From positions 724,501-788,500 of the forward strand of contig JACVTC010000037.1 of assembly GCA_016946835.1 (NCBI GenBank): a stretch of DNA of 64,000 nt, given 5' to 3'. The notes below the pieces were generated by a model. That model was not told the DNA's origin, searched no databases, and saw only the letters and a program-made list of their open reading frames with translations. Every line of letters starts with the position of its first letter. Position 1 is the first letter of the stretch. This document shows, one piece after another, positions 23,936 through 43,343 of the stretch. A program made the position numbers and the translations under genes. Origin of the DNA: Neocallimastix lanati (nom. inval.). Its lineage: Eukaryota; Neocallimastigomycota; Neocallimastigomycetes; Neocallimastigales; Neocallimastigaceae.

Positions 23936-24777
23936 TTTTTTTTTTTTTTTTTTTTTTTTGAAAAATAATTTTATAATCAAAATTAAAAATTATAATAAAT
24001 AAAGTTCTAATATCACTAATAAAAAAAAAAAAAAAAAGTAAAAAATTAAATGAAGTTATTCATTTATTCTTTGTACGACATTATATTAAAAAATTGCAAT
24101 AGCAATTTTGATTAAGATTTTAAATATTAATATGAAAATATTTATATTTTTTTTATTTATTTTTTTTATTTTATTTAATTTAATTTTTTGTATAAAAAAT
24201 ATATTGTGGAAAGTTGACAAGTTATAATATATTAATTAATATTTTTTTTAATAATTTTTTAATTATTTTTTAAGTAATAATATTGATAATGAATGAATAA
24301 TAGGAATATTTATTAAATATAATTAACTTTTTATTAAATAATTAGATAATGAATAAAAATATTGAAATTTAATTATCTAATAAAAATTTTTTTTTTCTTT
24401 TTTCTTTTTTATTTATTTATTTATAAGAAATAATAATAAATAATAATCTAAAAATATATAAATATATATTTAAATCTTAAACTATCTAAATATAAAAGAA
24501 TATATATTAAATTTATATATGTACATATTAGCCTTTTCTTTCTTTCTTTTTTTTTTTTTCTATAATAAATAATTAGTTATGAGGTATTAGTAATAAAAAA
24601 TTTTTTTACATAATATTATATATATATAATATAATCAAAAATTTTAAATTTTAATATCATTAATTAAATTTATTGAGGTTATATCTCGTTATTTAATATT
24701 AAAAAAATTTTTTTTAAAAAAAATAGTACCAAATTTAATATCAAATTTTAAATTATTAAAAGTATTATAATATATAT

Positions 24778-24823
<46 letters not shown>

Positions 24824-25092
24824 TGATTCTATATATTGCAAATTTTAAAGCAAAATAGTAAATTAAAATATATACATATATAATATAAATAAAAAAGAAA
24901 TAAAAAAATAAAAAATACATATATATAAATATAAAAAATAAGGATACAATTAAATAATCAAAGATTAAATATATAAATAAAAATAAAAAAAAAAAATATT
25001 ATTATAATTTTATTTTATTTAATTTAATTTTATATATAAAGGTTACAAAAAATTTTTTATTTATTTTATTATATTTTATTTTATATATTTTA

Positions 25093-25123
<31 letters not shown>

Positions 25124-25642
25124 TTTTTTTTTTTTTTTTTTTTTTAATTATTATTATTATTATTTTTATTTTTATTTTAGTTTATTTACTTATTTATTTA
25201 TTTTTGTTGTTAATTTTTATTATTTTTATAACTGATTGATATTTACTTGTTATTTTTGATAAGTGAATAAAATTGTTTTATTTTTATTTTTTTTTTTTTT
25301 TTTTATCTGATTATTATTAGAATTGTAATCGCTACTGAATATATATATAAATAATAAAAGAAATTAACTTTTTTTTTTTTTATTTTTTAATCTTAATTTT
25401 GCATTTAATATATTTTTTTTAAATATATGAAGGAATATTATAATTTATTAATTTTATTTTTATAATGATTTTACTTTATATAAAATATTTTTTTTTTTTT
25501 TTATTTTTTTAAAAAAAAGTTCATTCCTTTAATTATTATTATAATTAGTATAGTGTTGATAATTGTTTGATTAATTGATTGACAGAATTTTAGCTATTAT
25601 TATTATTATTATTATTAGATTATTATTTTTTTTTTATTTAAA

Positions 25643-30806
<5,164 letters not shown>

Positions 30807-31285
30807 TTTTGTTCTAAAATTATAATTTTAATAAGATATTTCATAAGATATTTCATCAAGTGATTATATCAATATACATACAAATTATATTAATAATTTA
30901 ATAAAAAAATTCAATATTAGTATATTACTGTTGAATTAAATAAGTTAAGAAATAAATAAATAAATAAAAATAAAATTTATAATATTATTTAGTATTTCTT
31001 TTAAGATTACTCTATTAGAAAATAATATGAATTTTTCATAATTAATATAAATTTCGTTTTAATGTAGCTTTTTATTAATATAACATTATGTTAAATATTT
31101 TTTAAACTATTAATAACTCGACAATTACTTTCTCTAAAAATTAATATTTAATTTTTAATAAAATAATTGTTTATTCTAAAATTTCATTTTTTTTTTATTG
31201 CTTATTTAATTAATGAAAACAATTGTTTATGAATTATATTGAATGCTATATTCATTAATACTATGGAAGTAAAATATTTATTTCG

Positions 31286-31334
<49 letters not shown>

Positions 31335-32565
31335 GTATTCTTGTATTTTATTTAATTATATTGAATAACAAAGATAGCATTAAAATTTAAACTTCTATAC
31401 TTCATAATTCCATTAACATTATTTATTTTTATATTATTATTATTTTTTTCTTATTTATTCATAATATTGTATAAATGTTTCATGTTCCATAAACAATTAA
31501 TGATTTTATTTTGATTAAAGCAGGCACATTATTTTTCTTTTGATATAATATGTATATAATAATTATTATATGTTTACATTTAATTATTTATTTCTATTTG
31601 ATTATTCAAAATATATAATATTTAATAAAATTAATTTATTTTTTATTTATTTTGATTATGTACACATAAGTTTTTTAAATTTCCAAAATTCACGTCATCA
31701 AAATTTTAATTGATATTCTACTATTTATTATTTGTATTTGGAATTGGAATAAATAAGTATTGTTTTTAAGAATAATATTTATTTTAAGAAATTCATAAAT
31801 AAACAAATAAATAATAATAAAAAAAAAAAAAAAAAAAAAGAAAATAAAATAAAATTAAAAATAAAAAAAATAAAATATATATATAAATATATATTTTTAC
31901 TTTTTATTATTATTATTATTATTTTTTTTTTGATTATTTATTTTTTATATTATTTTTCCACTGTCCTTTAATAATGTATTTGTTTTTGCTATTTGTTGTT
32001 TTTATTTTTATTTTTTCCCAATAATGTTGATTTAATAAATTAAATTTAAAGATTATTCTTATTAATAAAAAAAAAAAATAAATAAAATAAAAAAAAATAA
32101 CTTTTTATTATAATTATTATGAAATAAATAGTTTATTTGGTTTGAATATTAACCTTTATATTTACTCTATGTTCTTTTATAATAATTATATATTTATTTT
32201 AATTATTAATTTCGATTTCAATTTTTAATAATTTTTTATTATTATTATTTTTTTTTAAAAAAATAATAATTAAAAAAAATATTAAAAGTGATTAATTCAA
32301 TAATATAAAAACTTAAAATAAAAAGTCTAAATTGTTTAAAGGAAATAATTATAAGAAAAAGGATAAAGGAATTTATAATAATAATAATCCTTTCTTTTTT
32401 TTTTTTTTTTTTTTTTTTTTTTATTATTATTTCCTCTTATATTTAAAAATATGAAAGAAATAAAAGTAGTATAATAATTAACTATTTTTATTATAATAAT
32501 GATTTATTATTATTTATTATTATTATTTTATTAATTAACTTAATTAATAATAATTGCACCTCCTT

Positions 32566-32607
<42 letters not shown>

Positions 32608-34506
32608 ATTTACATATATATTGATATTAATCATTAAATTAGTTTTAATAAATTATATTTTATTGTAATAAATACAATAATCTTGATTTATATATATATA
32701 TATTTTTTTAATATTGATTTGAATCAAAATTTTTATGCCATATTTATTATATACAAAATATTATTTAAATAAAGTATTAACATATTATATATTATAATAC
32801 ATTATTGAATATATTATTATATATAAATTATATTATTAATTTATTATGAATATAATTATATTATTAATAAAATTTTATAATATTTATAATTAATGATTTT
32901 TTATTATTATTTTATTATTTATCACTTTTTTTTAATAATTTAGATACAAAAAAAAAAACGCTTTCCTTTTTAATATATAAAATGATATAAAAAATAATAA
33001 AAATTGATGATGAATTTTTATCATTGGTAATTATTATCATGCATATTTCACAATAATAAATATTAAGTAATTAATATGGAAATCAATATTAATGAAAGCT
33101 TACTAACAAGAAAGTAATTAATATTATATATAAGAAATATATTAAATTTATAATTTTTAATAATCTAATTATATATTATATATACCTTTTTATTTATTTA
33201 TTATTTATTAGTTATTCTTTATTTTTTATTTTTTATTTTTTATTCTTTATTATTTATTATTTATTACTTATTATTTATAATTCAATTATGTATTATTTAT
33301 TATTAATTATTAATTATTTATTATTAATTATTAATTATTTATTATTTATTATATACTACTTATTATTTATTATTTATTATTAATTACCTATTATTGATTA
33401 TTGATTATTGATTATTCAATTATTTATTATTTATTATTCATTATTTTTTATTTATTATTATTTTGAAATAAAAATAGAACAAAAGATTTTTCTTTTTTAT
33501 TTAAAATTTATGTATATGGTATTTTTATAATTTATAATAATTTTTTAAAAATTTTATTTAATTTTTTGTTATAATTAAATTTTTATATTTTCATGTTTAT
33601 ATATATACATATATATATATATATATTTTTTTTTGAATATGTATTGTTAAGCTTTTTATTGCTATTCAAGTGGAATAATTATTTTATTTTTATTATTTTT
33701 TTTTTTATTTTTATTTTTTTAATGATTAATAATTAAAATAAAATAATTAGTCAATCCGTAAAAAGTTTAATACAAATAAAATAATTCTAAAAATAATAAA
33801 TAAATAATAATAAAATAAAAGTCATAATAATAAATAATGAATAATAATATGAAGAAGAATAATAATGAATAATAATATGAAGAAGAATAATAATGAATAA
33901 TATAATAATACTAATGAATAATAGATAAATAATAAATAATAATAATAATTAATTATAATAGTTAACAATAATAATGAACAATAATAATAAATAATAAATA
34001 ATAATAATAATTGAATATGTTATATATCTTTTTTAATTTTATTTTATTTTATTTATTTATTTATTTATTTTTTAATAATAAATATGTTTTATTGTTTTAT
34101 ATCTTCTAAAGCGTTATCCATTATTTAAATATTTTTTATCAATATAAAATAAAATAAAATAATATAACAAAAATTAAACCATTTATTATTTATTTTTTAA
34201 ATTTTATTTCATTTTATTTATATATATTTTTTTATTTTTTTATTTTATTTTTTTAATTTTTTTTTTTTTTTATTTTTAATTTTTTTTTTATCTTATTTTT
34301 TATTTTTTATTTTTTTTTATTTTTTTATATTTTTATTTATATTTTTCAAATTTTTATTATTTCAAATTTTTATTATTTCAAATTTTTATTTCGTTATAAA
34401 TTGTTTTTCTAACTAATTGCTTAATTACTTAATTAATCAATTAATCAATCAATCAATTAATTAATTAATTAATTTTAAATATTTATATATATTCTGGTTT
34501 ATTATG
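30807..34506. other. Intergenic spacer upstream of PKC1, no gene seen
   Basis: Kinase promoter side and 3' side of the 1086-residue gene. It holds poly-T at about 31289-31331, 32395-32422 and elsewhere, poly-A near 32573-32606, long (ATT)n-like degenerate stretches at about 33190-33460, and related repeats at 33780-34010. Nothing with coding character was found. Confidence 0.6.
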
Positions 34507-37500
34507 TTATGCCTCTATTACTTTTAGTTTTGATTCTCCATTATTATTTTCTAAATTGATTACATTATTAACTGAAGATTCATGAAGAGTAAGAGTTGGA
34601 CTACTGAAATCTTCATCATCATCATTATTACTGTTATGTTTTAATAATTCTATACAACTACTGTTACTATCTCTATTTTTTATTTCTTTTAAAAGATCAT
34701 CATTTTTTATTATTATTTCATTATTGGATGAAGATGGACTTGCCATAGTAACAATAGTCATTGGTGATTCAAGTCTTTCATTTTTGGCTGTTTCTTCTTC
34801 ATCATCATCTTCTTTTTCTTTTTCTTCATTCTCATTTTCATTTTCATTTTTCTTTTCTTCTTCATCTTCATTTTTCTTTTCTTTTTCTTCTTCATTTTCA
34901 TCTTTCTTTTCTTCTTCCTTCTTTTCTTTATCATCCTTTATTTCATCATCCTTTTCTTCCTTCTTTTCTACCTCTTTTTCTTCTTCATTTATATTATTAT
35001 TTAAATCATCTAAAATATTTTGACTAATAGAACTTTGATCAGAAGATGAATTAGAAGAAGATACATATAAAATACAAGTAGTTTCTGCTTCTTGCTGTAA
35101 TACTGGACTTGGTTCAATTTCAACATATCTAACCATAGATGGACGCATGAAAACGTCTTTTTCAATTTCATCATTAACATCATAAGTTTCTCCAAGATTA
35201 TTTATTGAATAATTTACTTCTACTTTATGAATTTCTGGTATTTTCTCTTCTATATTGGTTAATCGATGAGTATGTTTAACCTTTGGTATATTAATATTTT
35301 CAAAAGAAATTAAGGATTGACCTTCCGCATAAATGGAATTATCATCATCTTCATTATGACTCATAAATGAAGTATTACTTTTAGTTATGGATGGATGATA
35401 ACCGTTTCTACTCATATGAGATAGATTTCCTATAGTATGATTGGTATTATTATTTCTTACAAAACTATGATCTAATGTTGATCTACCAATAGTTCCAACA
35501 ATACTACTATTAATTAAATTATTATCGTCATCAAAGGTTGATTCATGAGCATAACTATTATTATTTTCTACTTGATGACCATAGATTACATTTTTATCAG
35601 ATGAAATACCTTGAGTTGTTTCCTTCAACCGATTAGTACGAAGTAAATTTTCATTTGATTTAATTGGAGTAATTTGAGAGATCGGAGAGTTAATAACGAA
35701 ACTACTTGGTGATTTTAAAATGGAATTTTGATCAAAACTAATATTATTACCATTATCATTATCATTACCATAATCATGACCATCACCATCTTGACTATTT
35801 AAACTTATGTAGCTACGTTTAACTTTAGCCTGATTATAATCAGAAACGGCAATATTATAATTATTAGTTCTGTTTCTGTTTTTATTACGACGATGAATGA
35901 AATTTTCCTTTAATTGTTCCTTCTTATAATTTAAAAAGCCACCATTATTTAAATTTAAATTCATAAAAGTATTCGTAGGAGAAAGTGGACCTAATATATT
36001 GCTATTATTATTGCCATTTTCAGGATCATAAAGTCTTTGAATTTTAACCTTAGAAAGGTCATTAATATCAGCCTCACTTTCTAATCTTATTTGATCCCTT
36101 AAATGAACATATCTTGATTGTTTTGGTGAAGTAGTTTCATCTTCATCAATGTAAAAGCTACTGTCATGATTCTTTAATTCAGCAGGAATAATATTTACAT
36201 TCCTATATCCATCATTTTCGTAATTATTTTTAGCATTTGGGTAGAGACGACTTGCCTTAATAGTACTTTCACTAAAGGAAGATTCGTAATTACTTTGATC
36301 AATAACAGATTCACTTTTATGACGACTATTATTAATAACTTGACCTTCCGGTATTTCACTTAAATAGGTATTCATTGAAGGTTGTACCTGTAATGGAATA
36401 GTTTTTTGGAAATTATTATTTTGACTATTACTATGACTACGATTACGACTACGTTGAATGAGCTCAGAATTCATATTGCCAACAATTGCATCAACAGGGT
36501 TTTGAGAAGAAGTAAATGATGTATCTTGAAGATCAAGAGAACTTCTAGCTTTCACAGCAACATTAGAAATGTTACCCATATTATTACTAATCATACTATT
36601 TCTTAGTCCTGTATTTGGTTTATTTATATTTCCACCTAAAAGGTTAACAGATTGATTATTAGAAGAAGAGAAACTATGATGACTTAATGCATCCAATATA
36701 CTTTCAGCATTATCAACAATAGAATCCACTTCTTCCATATTGTAATGATGCATTGTTTCTAAATCTTCAATACTAAAGCTTTTACCAACATGAATATTAC
36801 CTATATTTAGAGCAGCATTTTGTTGACGTGGACTTAAATGACTACTATGAATATTTTCGATATTGAAACTCTTAGACATCGGTAACTTTTGATATATATT
36901 TGAATTAAAATAGCCACGTTCTTGTGGGGTTGAGTTCGTATAACTTACATGACTTCTATTACTTTGGAAAGAATTTTCATGTAAATTGAGTTGGGAATAA
37001 TTATCATTAGTCATTGGGATATTTTTTATATTACTGTTACGACCCATATTTCCTGGTTGAGGGGAAGCAATAATCGATGAGGATGCTTTAGAAGAAAGAA
37101 CTGAAGGGGTGGCCACTCTTCCATTACTAGTAAGAGTAGGACTCATCATGTATTGTTTACGTTCTAATACATTTTGACCTCTATTTCTACGAACATCATT
37201 AATTTCAGTGTAAGAATAATTCACTAAAGATTTCACAGGAGGCATTAATTGTGAATCATTGGTAGCATTTGTAGAACTATAAGATATGCGTTGTAATGAT
37301 GGATTTCCAATATCATACGTAACATAATTGGAATTATTAATACTTATGTTATTAGAAAGATAACTTCTATTCAATGATTCTTGATCAACATTTTCCATCA
37401 TAGAACGATTGGTTGTACTTGGATAATATGTAGCAGTTGGAACATCAATATTTTCATTAGAATTTTGTTTACTTCTTGAAGTATATGAGTTCAGGGTTGT

Positions 37501-37767
37501 TGATTTATCAGATGTTTGAGAATATAATGATTTAAAAGCATTCAAATTATTTAGATTATTGTTATCATCACTAAAATTAAATGATTTCCTAACTTGATCA
37601 TTTGATTTATTTATTCCATCAGTAAATTTAATTTCACGACTTACTGTATTTGAACTCTTATTAAAATATTTACAACAGCAAATAAATAATATTATTAGAA
37701 GAATAACTACTAATATTATTAAACCTATTACTATTAATTCCAGTGCTTTCCTTGATATTTCTATCAT
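34507..37767 (-). CDS. Membrane-anchored, largely disordered protein of unknown function
   Basis: A single 1086-residue frame. A short N-terminal part is followed by one strong membrane span (residues about 10-30), then CCCKYF, a juxtamembrane cysteine cluster that could be palmitoylated. This is followed by about 1000 residues rich in Ser and Asn with no recognised domain. An extreme Glu/Lys/Asp tract runs from about 922 to 994. Basic residues follow the span (KYFNK), so the long part should be cytoplasmic (type III or signal-anchor topology). An upstream exon giving an ectodomain cannot be excluded, but no acceptor was seen near the ATG. It resembles the cytoplasmic tails of fungal surface sensors only in composition. 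I do not recognise the family. Confidence 0.85.
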   Translation of the reverse strand: MIEISRKALELIVIGLIILVVILLIILFICCCKYFNKSSNTVSREIKFTDGINKSNDQVRKSFNFSDDNNNLNNLNAFKSLYSQTSDKSTTLNSYTSRSKQNSNENIDVPTATYYPSTTNRSMMENVDQESLNRSYLSNNISINNSNYVTYDIGNPSLQRISYSSTNATNDSQLMPPVKSLVNYSYTEINDVRRNRGQNVLERKQYMMSPTLTSNGRVATPSVLSSKASSSIIASPQPGNMGRNSNIKNIPMTNDNYSQLNLHENSFQSNRSHVSYTNSTPQERGYFNSNIYQKLPMSKSFNIENIHSSHLSPRQQNAALNIGNIHVGKSFSIEDLETMHHYNMEEVDSIVDNAESILDALSHHSFSSSNNQSVNLLGGNINKPNTGLRNSMISNNMGNISNVAVKARSSLDLQDTSFTSSQNPVDAIVGNMNSELIQRSRNRSHSNSQNNNFQKTIPLQVQPSMNTYLSEIPEGQVINNSRHKSESVIDQSNYESSFSESTIKASRLYPNAKNNYENDGYRNVNIIPAELKNHDSSFYIDEDETTSPKQSRYVHLRDQIRLESEADINDLSKVKIQRLYDPENGNNNSNILGPLSPTNTFMNLNLNNGGFLNYKKEQLKENFIHRRNKNRNRTNNYNIAVSDYNQAKVKRSYISLNSQDGDGHDYGNDNDNGNNISFDQNSILKSPSSFVINSPISQITPIKSNENLLRTNRLKETTQGISSDKNVIYGHQVENNNSYAHESTFDDDNNLINSSIVGTIGRSTLDHSFVRNNNTNHTIGNLSHMSRNGYHPSITKSNTSFMSHNEDDDNSIYAEGQSLISFENINIPKVKHTHRLTNIEEKIPEIHKVEVNYSINNLGETYDVNDEIEKDVFMRPSMVRYVEIEPSPVLQQEAETTCILYVSSSNSSSDQSSISQNILDDLNNNINEEEKEVEKKEEKDDEIKDDKEKKEEEKKDENEEEKEKKNEDEEEKKNENENENEEKEKEDDDEEETAKNERLESPMTIVTMASPSSSNNEIIIKNDDLLKEIKNRDSNSSCIELLKHNSNNDDDEDFSSPTLTLHESSVNNVINLENNNGESKLKVIEA

Positions 37768-38134
37768 TTTTGAATTTGTATAGTATTTGTATATTTATAT
37801 ATAAATTAATGTGTATTCCTTTGAATAATTTATTTTATTATTATTATTATAATTAATATTTAAAATCATAATCTATTTTTTATTTAATAATAATAATAAT
37901 TAATATAAATGTTAATTATTTTCAACGTATAAATTAAATATTATTAATAAAATTTATATATATTTAATATCTTAATTAAATAAATAATCATATATGATTT
38001 TTCATAATAATTTACTTACTTTATGAAGCGATTTCTAAATTAATATTTTTAATTAATAATGAAACTATTTATTTTTTTCTTTAAAAAGTTTCTTTATTTT
38101 ATTTTCAGAATGAGAAAAAGTTTTATTAAACAAC

Positions 38135-38187
<53 letters not shown>

Positions 38188-40769
38188 AAATTTTAACTGT
38201 CGAAATTATTAATAAATAATGTTTGATTTGACAGAAATTGTTTTTCAAATGTAAATTATTAAAAATATTCTTCTATTATTATTGTTATTAAAAAATTATT
38301 AATTAATGAATTTCCTTTTATCTTAAATATATTTTTATTATATATTAGAATGGCTTAAAAGGTTTATATATTTTTTTCATATAAAAAAAAGCTCTCCATT
38401 CCCTTTATTTTTTATATTAAATAAATTTAAATTATTATTACTATATAACAAAGTTGTTTTTTTTTTTAATTAATTTCTTGAACAATTTTAATTTTTTTTT
38501 TGTTTTTTAAATAAAAAAAATGCTTTCTGAGATATTTCTTGAATTTACTTTATAACTTTTTTTTTAATGTATAATAATTATAATATATTGTTATTTCTTT
38601 AATTATTATGAAATTATTTCCAAAATATAAAATATGAATTCAAAACTTAGAAATAATTACAATAATATATAAATTTTAAAAAATTCTTCAAAAAATAAAA
38701 AGCTGATATATAAAAGAAGTTATATACAGTAAATTTCTATATATATAAATATATATAAATAATAAAATTTAAATTTATTGAATAATTAATTTTAGTAGGA
38801 TTCAATATCGAATTGAATATTTTTTAATAATGAAATTAATTATGCATATATGTAAATAGAGGCTTTAATGAATTTATTACTTTATTTTTATTTATTTTGT
38901 TTTCCTTTTTTTATTATTATTATTATTATATTATTACTATTATTAGGGCAAAATTATAAAATTCTAATGAACAATTATCATTTAGATTTTTTTTTTTTTT
39001 TTGATTAGATACAAAGTTTTATATATAAAAGTATATATATAATAAATTTACTTGAAATTTTAAAGAACTTTTAAAATATGAATAAAATATGAATAAATAA
39101 TGAATTATTTCAGTATTTAAAATATTTTTAAAGATTTTTCTCAAAGTTGTTAATGAAAGATAGTATTGTATTTTTTTAAAAAATTATTCATTCTTTCTAT
39201 AAAGAATCTTTTTTCTTTTTTTTTTTAAGAATCAATCTGTATTTCCAATAAATAACAACTTCTTTTATCAACTATAAATAAATCACAATAACTTGTTTCT
39301 AATCTATTTTTTTACTTATAGTAGTTGTAATATTTTATTGTAAAGAAAAAAAAAATGAAATAAAAAAAATGTATATTATATAGAGTAATCAAAAATAAAA
39401 AAAAAAAAATTAATCTATAATTATATTAAATAAGATTTATTTAAGCTAAATTAATTTTTTTAATATAAATTAAAATATTATATATTGATTTACAATATTT
39501 ATTTATATATTATGAATAATGTAATTATACATGCAAAGCTGTTTTTTTTTAAAAAAAAAAAAAAATAAAAAAAAAACTTCATAAATTTTATAGTGAAATA
39601 TTAAATAATACACCAATAAAATATATATATCTAAAATAAAATTTTGACACTACTTTTTTATAATAAATAAGCTTTTCAAATATAAATTATAAATTATATA
39701 ATATATATATATATATAATTTATTGGATATATTACTTTACAATACCTTTAAATAAATAAAAAGAAAATATATTAAAAATTAATAATTAAAATGAACAATT
39801 AAAGTGGGTTTTTGAAAAAATTTAACTCAATATACGTTATACAAAAATTAATATATTATGTTATATTATAATATATTATAATATATTAAACTAACAAAAT
39901 AAATATAAAATTTTTTTTGTTTATTTTTTTTTTTAATTTTTTTTTTTAGAAAAATTATTATTAAATTTTATATAATATGTTATTATACTAGATAGTGTAT
40001 ATATTTTTTACTATACATTATATTACTAATACATTTATATTATATTTACATTTAATCAAAATAAAAGATTTTTCTATTTAAGGTATTAATTTTAAATAAA
40101 AAGAAAAAAATTCGTCGATTTTGTACTTTTCTTTATTTCCCTTTTTTTTTTTTTTTTTTTTTTTTATATTTATTCAATTATTAATTTTTAATTTTTAAAA
40201 ATCTTTTTATATTTGTGTTCCTCTAGCTACATATTATGACTATATTATATACTCAAATAGAAATATTCAATACATAATAAAATTTTTTTTTTAATTCTTT
40301 TAGCTCTCAATAAATATACACATAATATTTTATATTTAAATCGTTGTATATAATTATATATAAAAATAAAATAAAATAAATGCCACTTTCAATTTTCAAA
40401 TTTTTTTTGCATCATTCTAAATTTTTTTTTAAGTATTAATTGTATTAATCTAAAAATAATAATATTTAAGATTCTAAATCTCTATCTAATAGCAAAAATG
40501 ATACAAACCTTATTTAATATTAAAATTGTTTTTCCTTTTTATATATATATTAATATATACATACTGTTTTATTTTTACTTATTTTAATTATTTAAATTAT
40601 AATATATCCATAACATATATTAAATGCATTTTTATATGAACTTTTAAATCAAATTAATAGTAATAACTAACAAAACTTATTTTCTTATTCTATTAATTAT
40701 ACTTTTTTCACCAAAAAAAAAAAAAAAAGAAAAAAGAAAAAAAATTGGTTCTAAATTTATAATTCATTT

Positions 40770-40965
40770 ATTTGTTTTTTATTATTTATTATTTATTATT
40801 TATTATTTATTATTTATTATTATTTAATTATTTAATTATTTAATTATTTAATTATTTAATTATTTAATTATTTATTATTTATTATTTATTATTTATTATT
40901 TATTATTTATTATTTATTATTTATTATTTATTATTTAATTATTTAATTATTTATTTAATTTTAAT
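40770..40965. repeat. ATTATTT / ATTT tandem arrays
   Basis: Blocks of a 7-bp unit alternate with blocks of an 8-bp AATTATTT unit, suggesting successive slippage and unit switching. Confidence 0.9.
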
Positions 40966-41429
40966 TTTTAATTTATTTATTTTTATTAGAAATTATTTAT
41001 ATAAAAAAAAATAAATTTTAATTTGGTGAAATTAATATAATCTAAATGACAATTAATAAATTGATGAAATATTTTAATACAAAAAAAATTAATTAAAACT
41101 TCAATAGAAATTCTTTTAAGATAGTTTTATAATTGTATATAATTAAAGGTAATTATTATTTTAATCCTTTTTTTTTATGTAATATTTTCAAATGTAATGT
41201 ATATTAGTATATATTAACTTTTAAAATATTTTTTTCCAATTCTCATAATATTATTTTCAAAATAAATATCTTTTTACCATATGTTAAAACAAAAAAAGAA
41301 AATAATAATAATAATATTAAAATATATTTGAAACATAATAAAATGAAGAGTGATGATATTATTACACAACAAAAATTTATTTATTTCATCTTAATTATTC
41401 CTTAATAGTCAATATTATTGTTAAACAAA

Positions 41430-41590
41430 TTAAATAAAATAAAATAAAGTAAAATAAAATAAAATAAAATAAAATAAAATAAAATAAAATAATATAAAAT
41501 AATATAAAATAATATAAAATAAAATAATATAATATAAAATAATATAATATAAAATAAAATAAAATAATATAAAATAAAATAAAAAATTAG
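41430..41590. repeat. AAAAT / AATAT pentamer-decamer array
   Basis: AAAAT repeats interrupted at intervals by AATAT units over about 160 bp. Confidence 0.9.
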
Positions 41591-41900
41591 TAAAATAAAT
41601 AGTAGAAATATAAATATGAAGTACAGAATGAATAAAATAAAATAAATAGTAGAATAAATATAAAGTACAGAATGAATAAAATAAAAGATAATAAAAAATA
41701 ATAAAAAAAAAAGAAAAGAAAAAGTGAAAAAAAAATTCTATACAATAAATAAAAGTTTTTCGTTTATGTTTAGGATCATTGATTTTGCATAATAAGAATA
41801 ATTAATTTATAATTATAAATAATTAAAAGAAAAGCATGAAATTAAATATATTCCCAAACATTTCTTTAAATTTAAATTATATATTAATAACAATTATTAT

Positions 41901-41931
<31 letters not shown>

Positions 41932-42123
41932 TTATAAATGTTGAAATTATTTGTTAAAATAAAAACTTTTTATTATTAAAATTAGGAAAAGATTTGCAAT
42001 TCGTATAAATTATAATATATTTATGTTATTTATGTTTATATTAAATTTTAAGGATTAAGACTAAAATTTAAAATGTAAATTCTTTTTATATTCATATAAT
42101 TTATTTATGTGTAATATATATAT

Positions 42124-42230
42124 TTTATTATTTATTATTTATATTTATTATTATTTATTTATTATTTATATTTATTATTATTTATTTATTATTTATATTT
42201 ATTATTATTTATTTATTTATTTATTTAATA
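42124..42230. repeat. Short minisatellite, unit about 28 bp
   Basis: Three to four copies of a TTTATTATTTATATTTATTA-like unit in tandem. Confidence 0.75.
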
Positions 42231-42980
42231 TTTAATTATTTATTATAAATATTAGTTTTTTATTATTCATTATTTATTATTAGTATATATGTAAATATTT
42301 TTTAATATATTATATAATATGATATAAAAAATTCTTATTTTTCCTTTATTCATTAATTTTTTTATCCCATAATTTTTTTATTGAAACTGTTAAAATAATC
42401 ACATTTTATTTTATATTTTTATATTATTAATATTATATTTTTATATTCTTATATTATTATCAATATTATATTCTTATCTTATATTAATATTTTATTCTTA
42501 TATTTTTATGTTGTGTAACATTTATCTATGTGTATTAATTCATAGAATTATCACATGATTAAATATGTAATTTTTACTATAAAAAAATAATTATTTTTAT
42601 TTTCTTAAAAAAATGAGTTCTTTACATTAATAAAATTTATGTATTAAATAAATACAAAAATAAATTAAAGTTTATTATATAAAACACACATATTTTTCTC
42701 AGAAACTTTATAATATATAATTTAAAACATTAGGGAATTAACCCTTAACTATTTATATTTTCAAATTAAGACCTATCATATTTAACCAAATATTATTAAA
42801 ATATATTTCAATAATATTTGATTAAATATTTGAAAATAAATCCCATTGAATTAAAACTATATTTTGTATATATAATTCAAGAATATTCTGATATTTTAAA
42901 ATAAAATAACTTTCAAAGAAAGAAAATATTTTATTTTTTATCAAACATATAATAATCATAAAATGGCTTCAAAATATATA

Positions 42981-43012
<32 letters not shown>

Positions 43013-43213
43013 TTAAAATAAATCTATGAAATTTCTTTATAACACTACAATAAATCTTTTAAAGTATTTAATTAAGGAAAAAATTGATTTTTTTTAATTT
43101 ATTAAACTTTAATATTAATTTCATATAATTAAATTTATAATTTAATCAATTTGAAAGTATTCAATTAAATTAGATTAAAAAAAGTAATAAAAACAATAAA
43201 AAGAATAGTGTCT

Positions 43214-43333
43214 TCCAGTAAGGACAATTCTGCCTTTATAAAAAGGAAGTGTGTGCCTTAATATTCCCACTACTCCTGAGGGGGGGTGAAACCAAGGGTG
43301 ACATATGAAATAAATAAATAAATAAATAAATAA
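43214..43333 (+). mobile_element. 5'-truncated retroposon fragment with TAAA tail
   Basis: A GC-richer patch (43214-43308) contains CCTGAGGGGGGGTGAAACC and ends in about seven AAAT/TAAA units. Near-identical 10-mers AATAGTGTCT (43204-43213) and AATGGTGTCT (43334-43343) flank it as a likely target duplication with one mismatch. Its last 90 bases resemble 63706-63790. This is the form of a truncated non-LTR retroposon (LINE or SINE 3' end). Confidence 0.6.
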
Positions 43334-43343
43334 AATGGTGTCT

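Larger units (their letters stand above)
37768..43203. other. Long repeat-rich spacer, no gene seen
   Basis: Over 5 kb of A/T-rich DNA. It holds poly-A at 38138-38183, ATTATTT/ATTT arrays at about 40770-40965, AAAAT/AATAT arrays at about 41430-41590, an approximately 28-bp tandem at 42124-42230, and a small inverted repeat at about 42782-42836. No exon with family similarity was found on either strand. Confidence 0.6.

Noticed and set aside
34724-35027. Plus-strand frames of 88 and 99 residues rich in Ser, Phe and His
   Set aside because: Antisense of the Glu/Lys-rich tract of the minus-strand gene.
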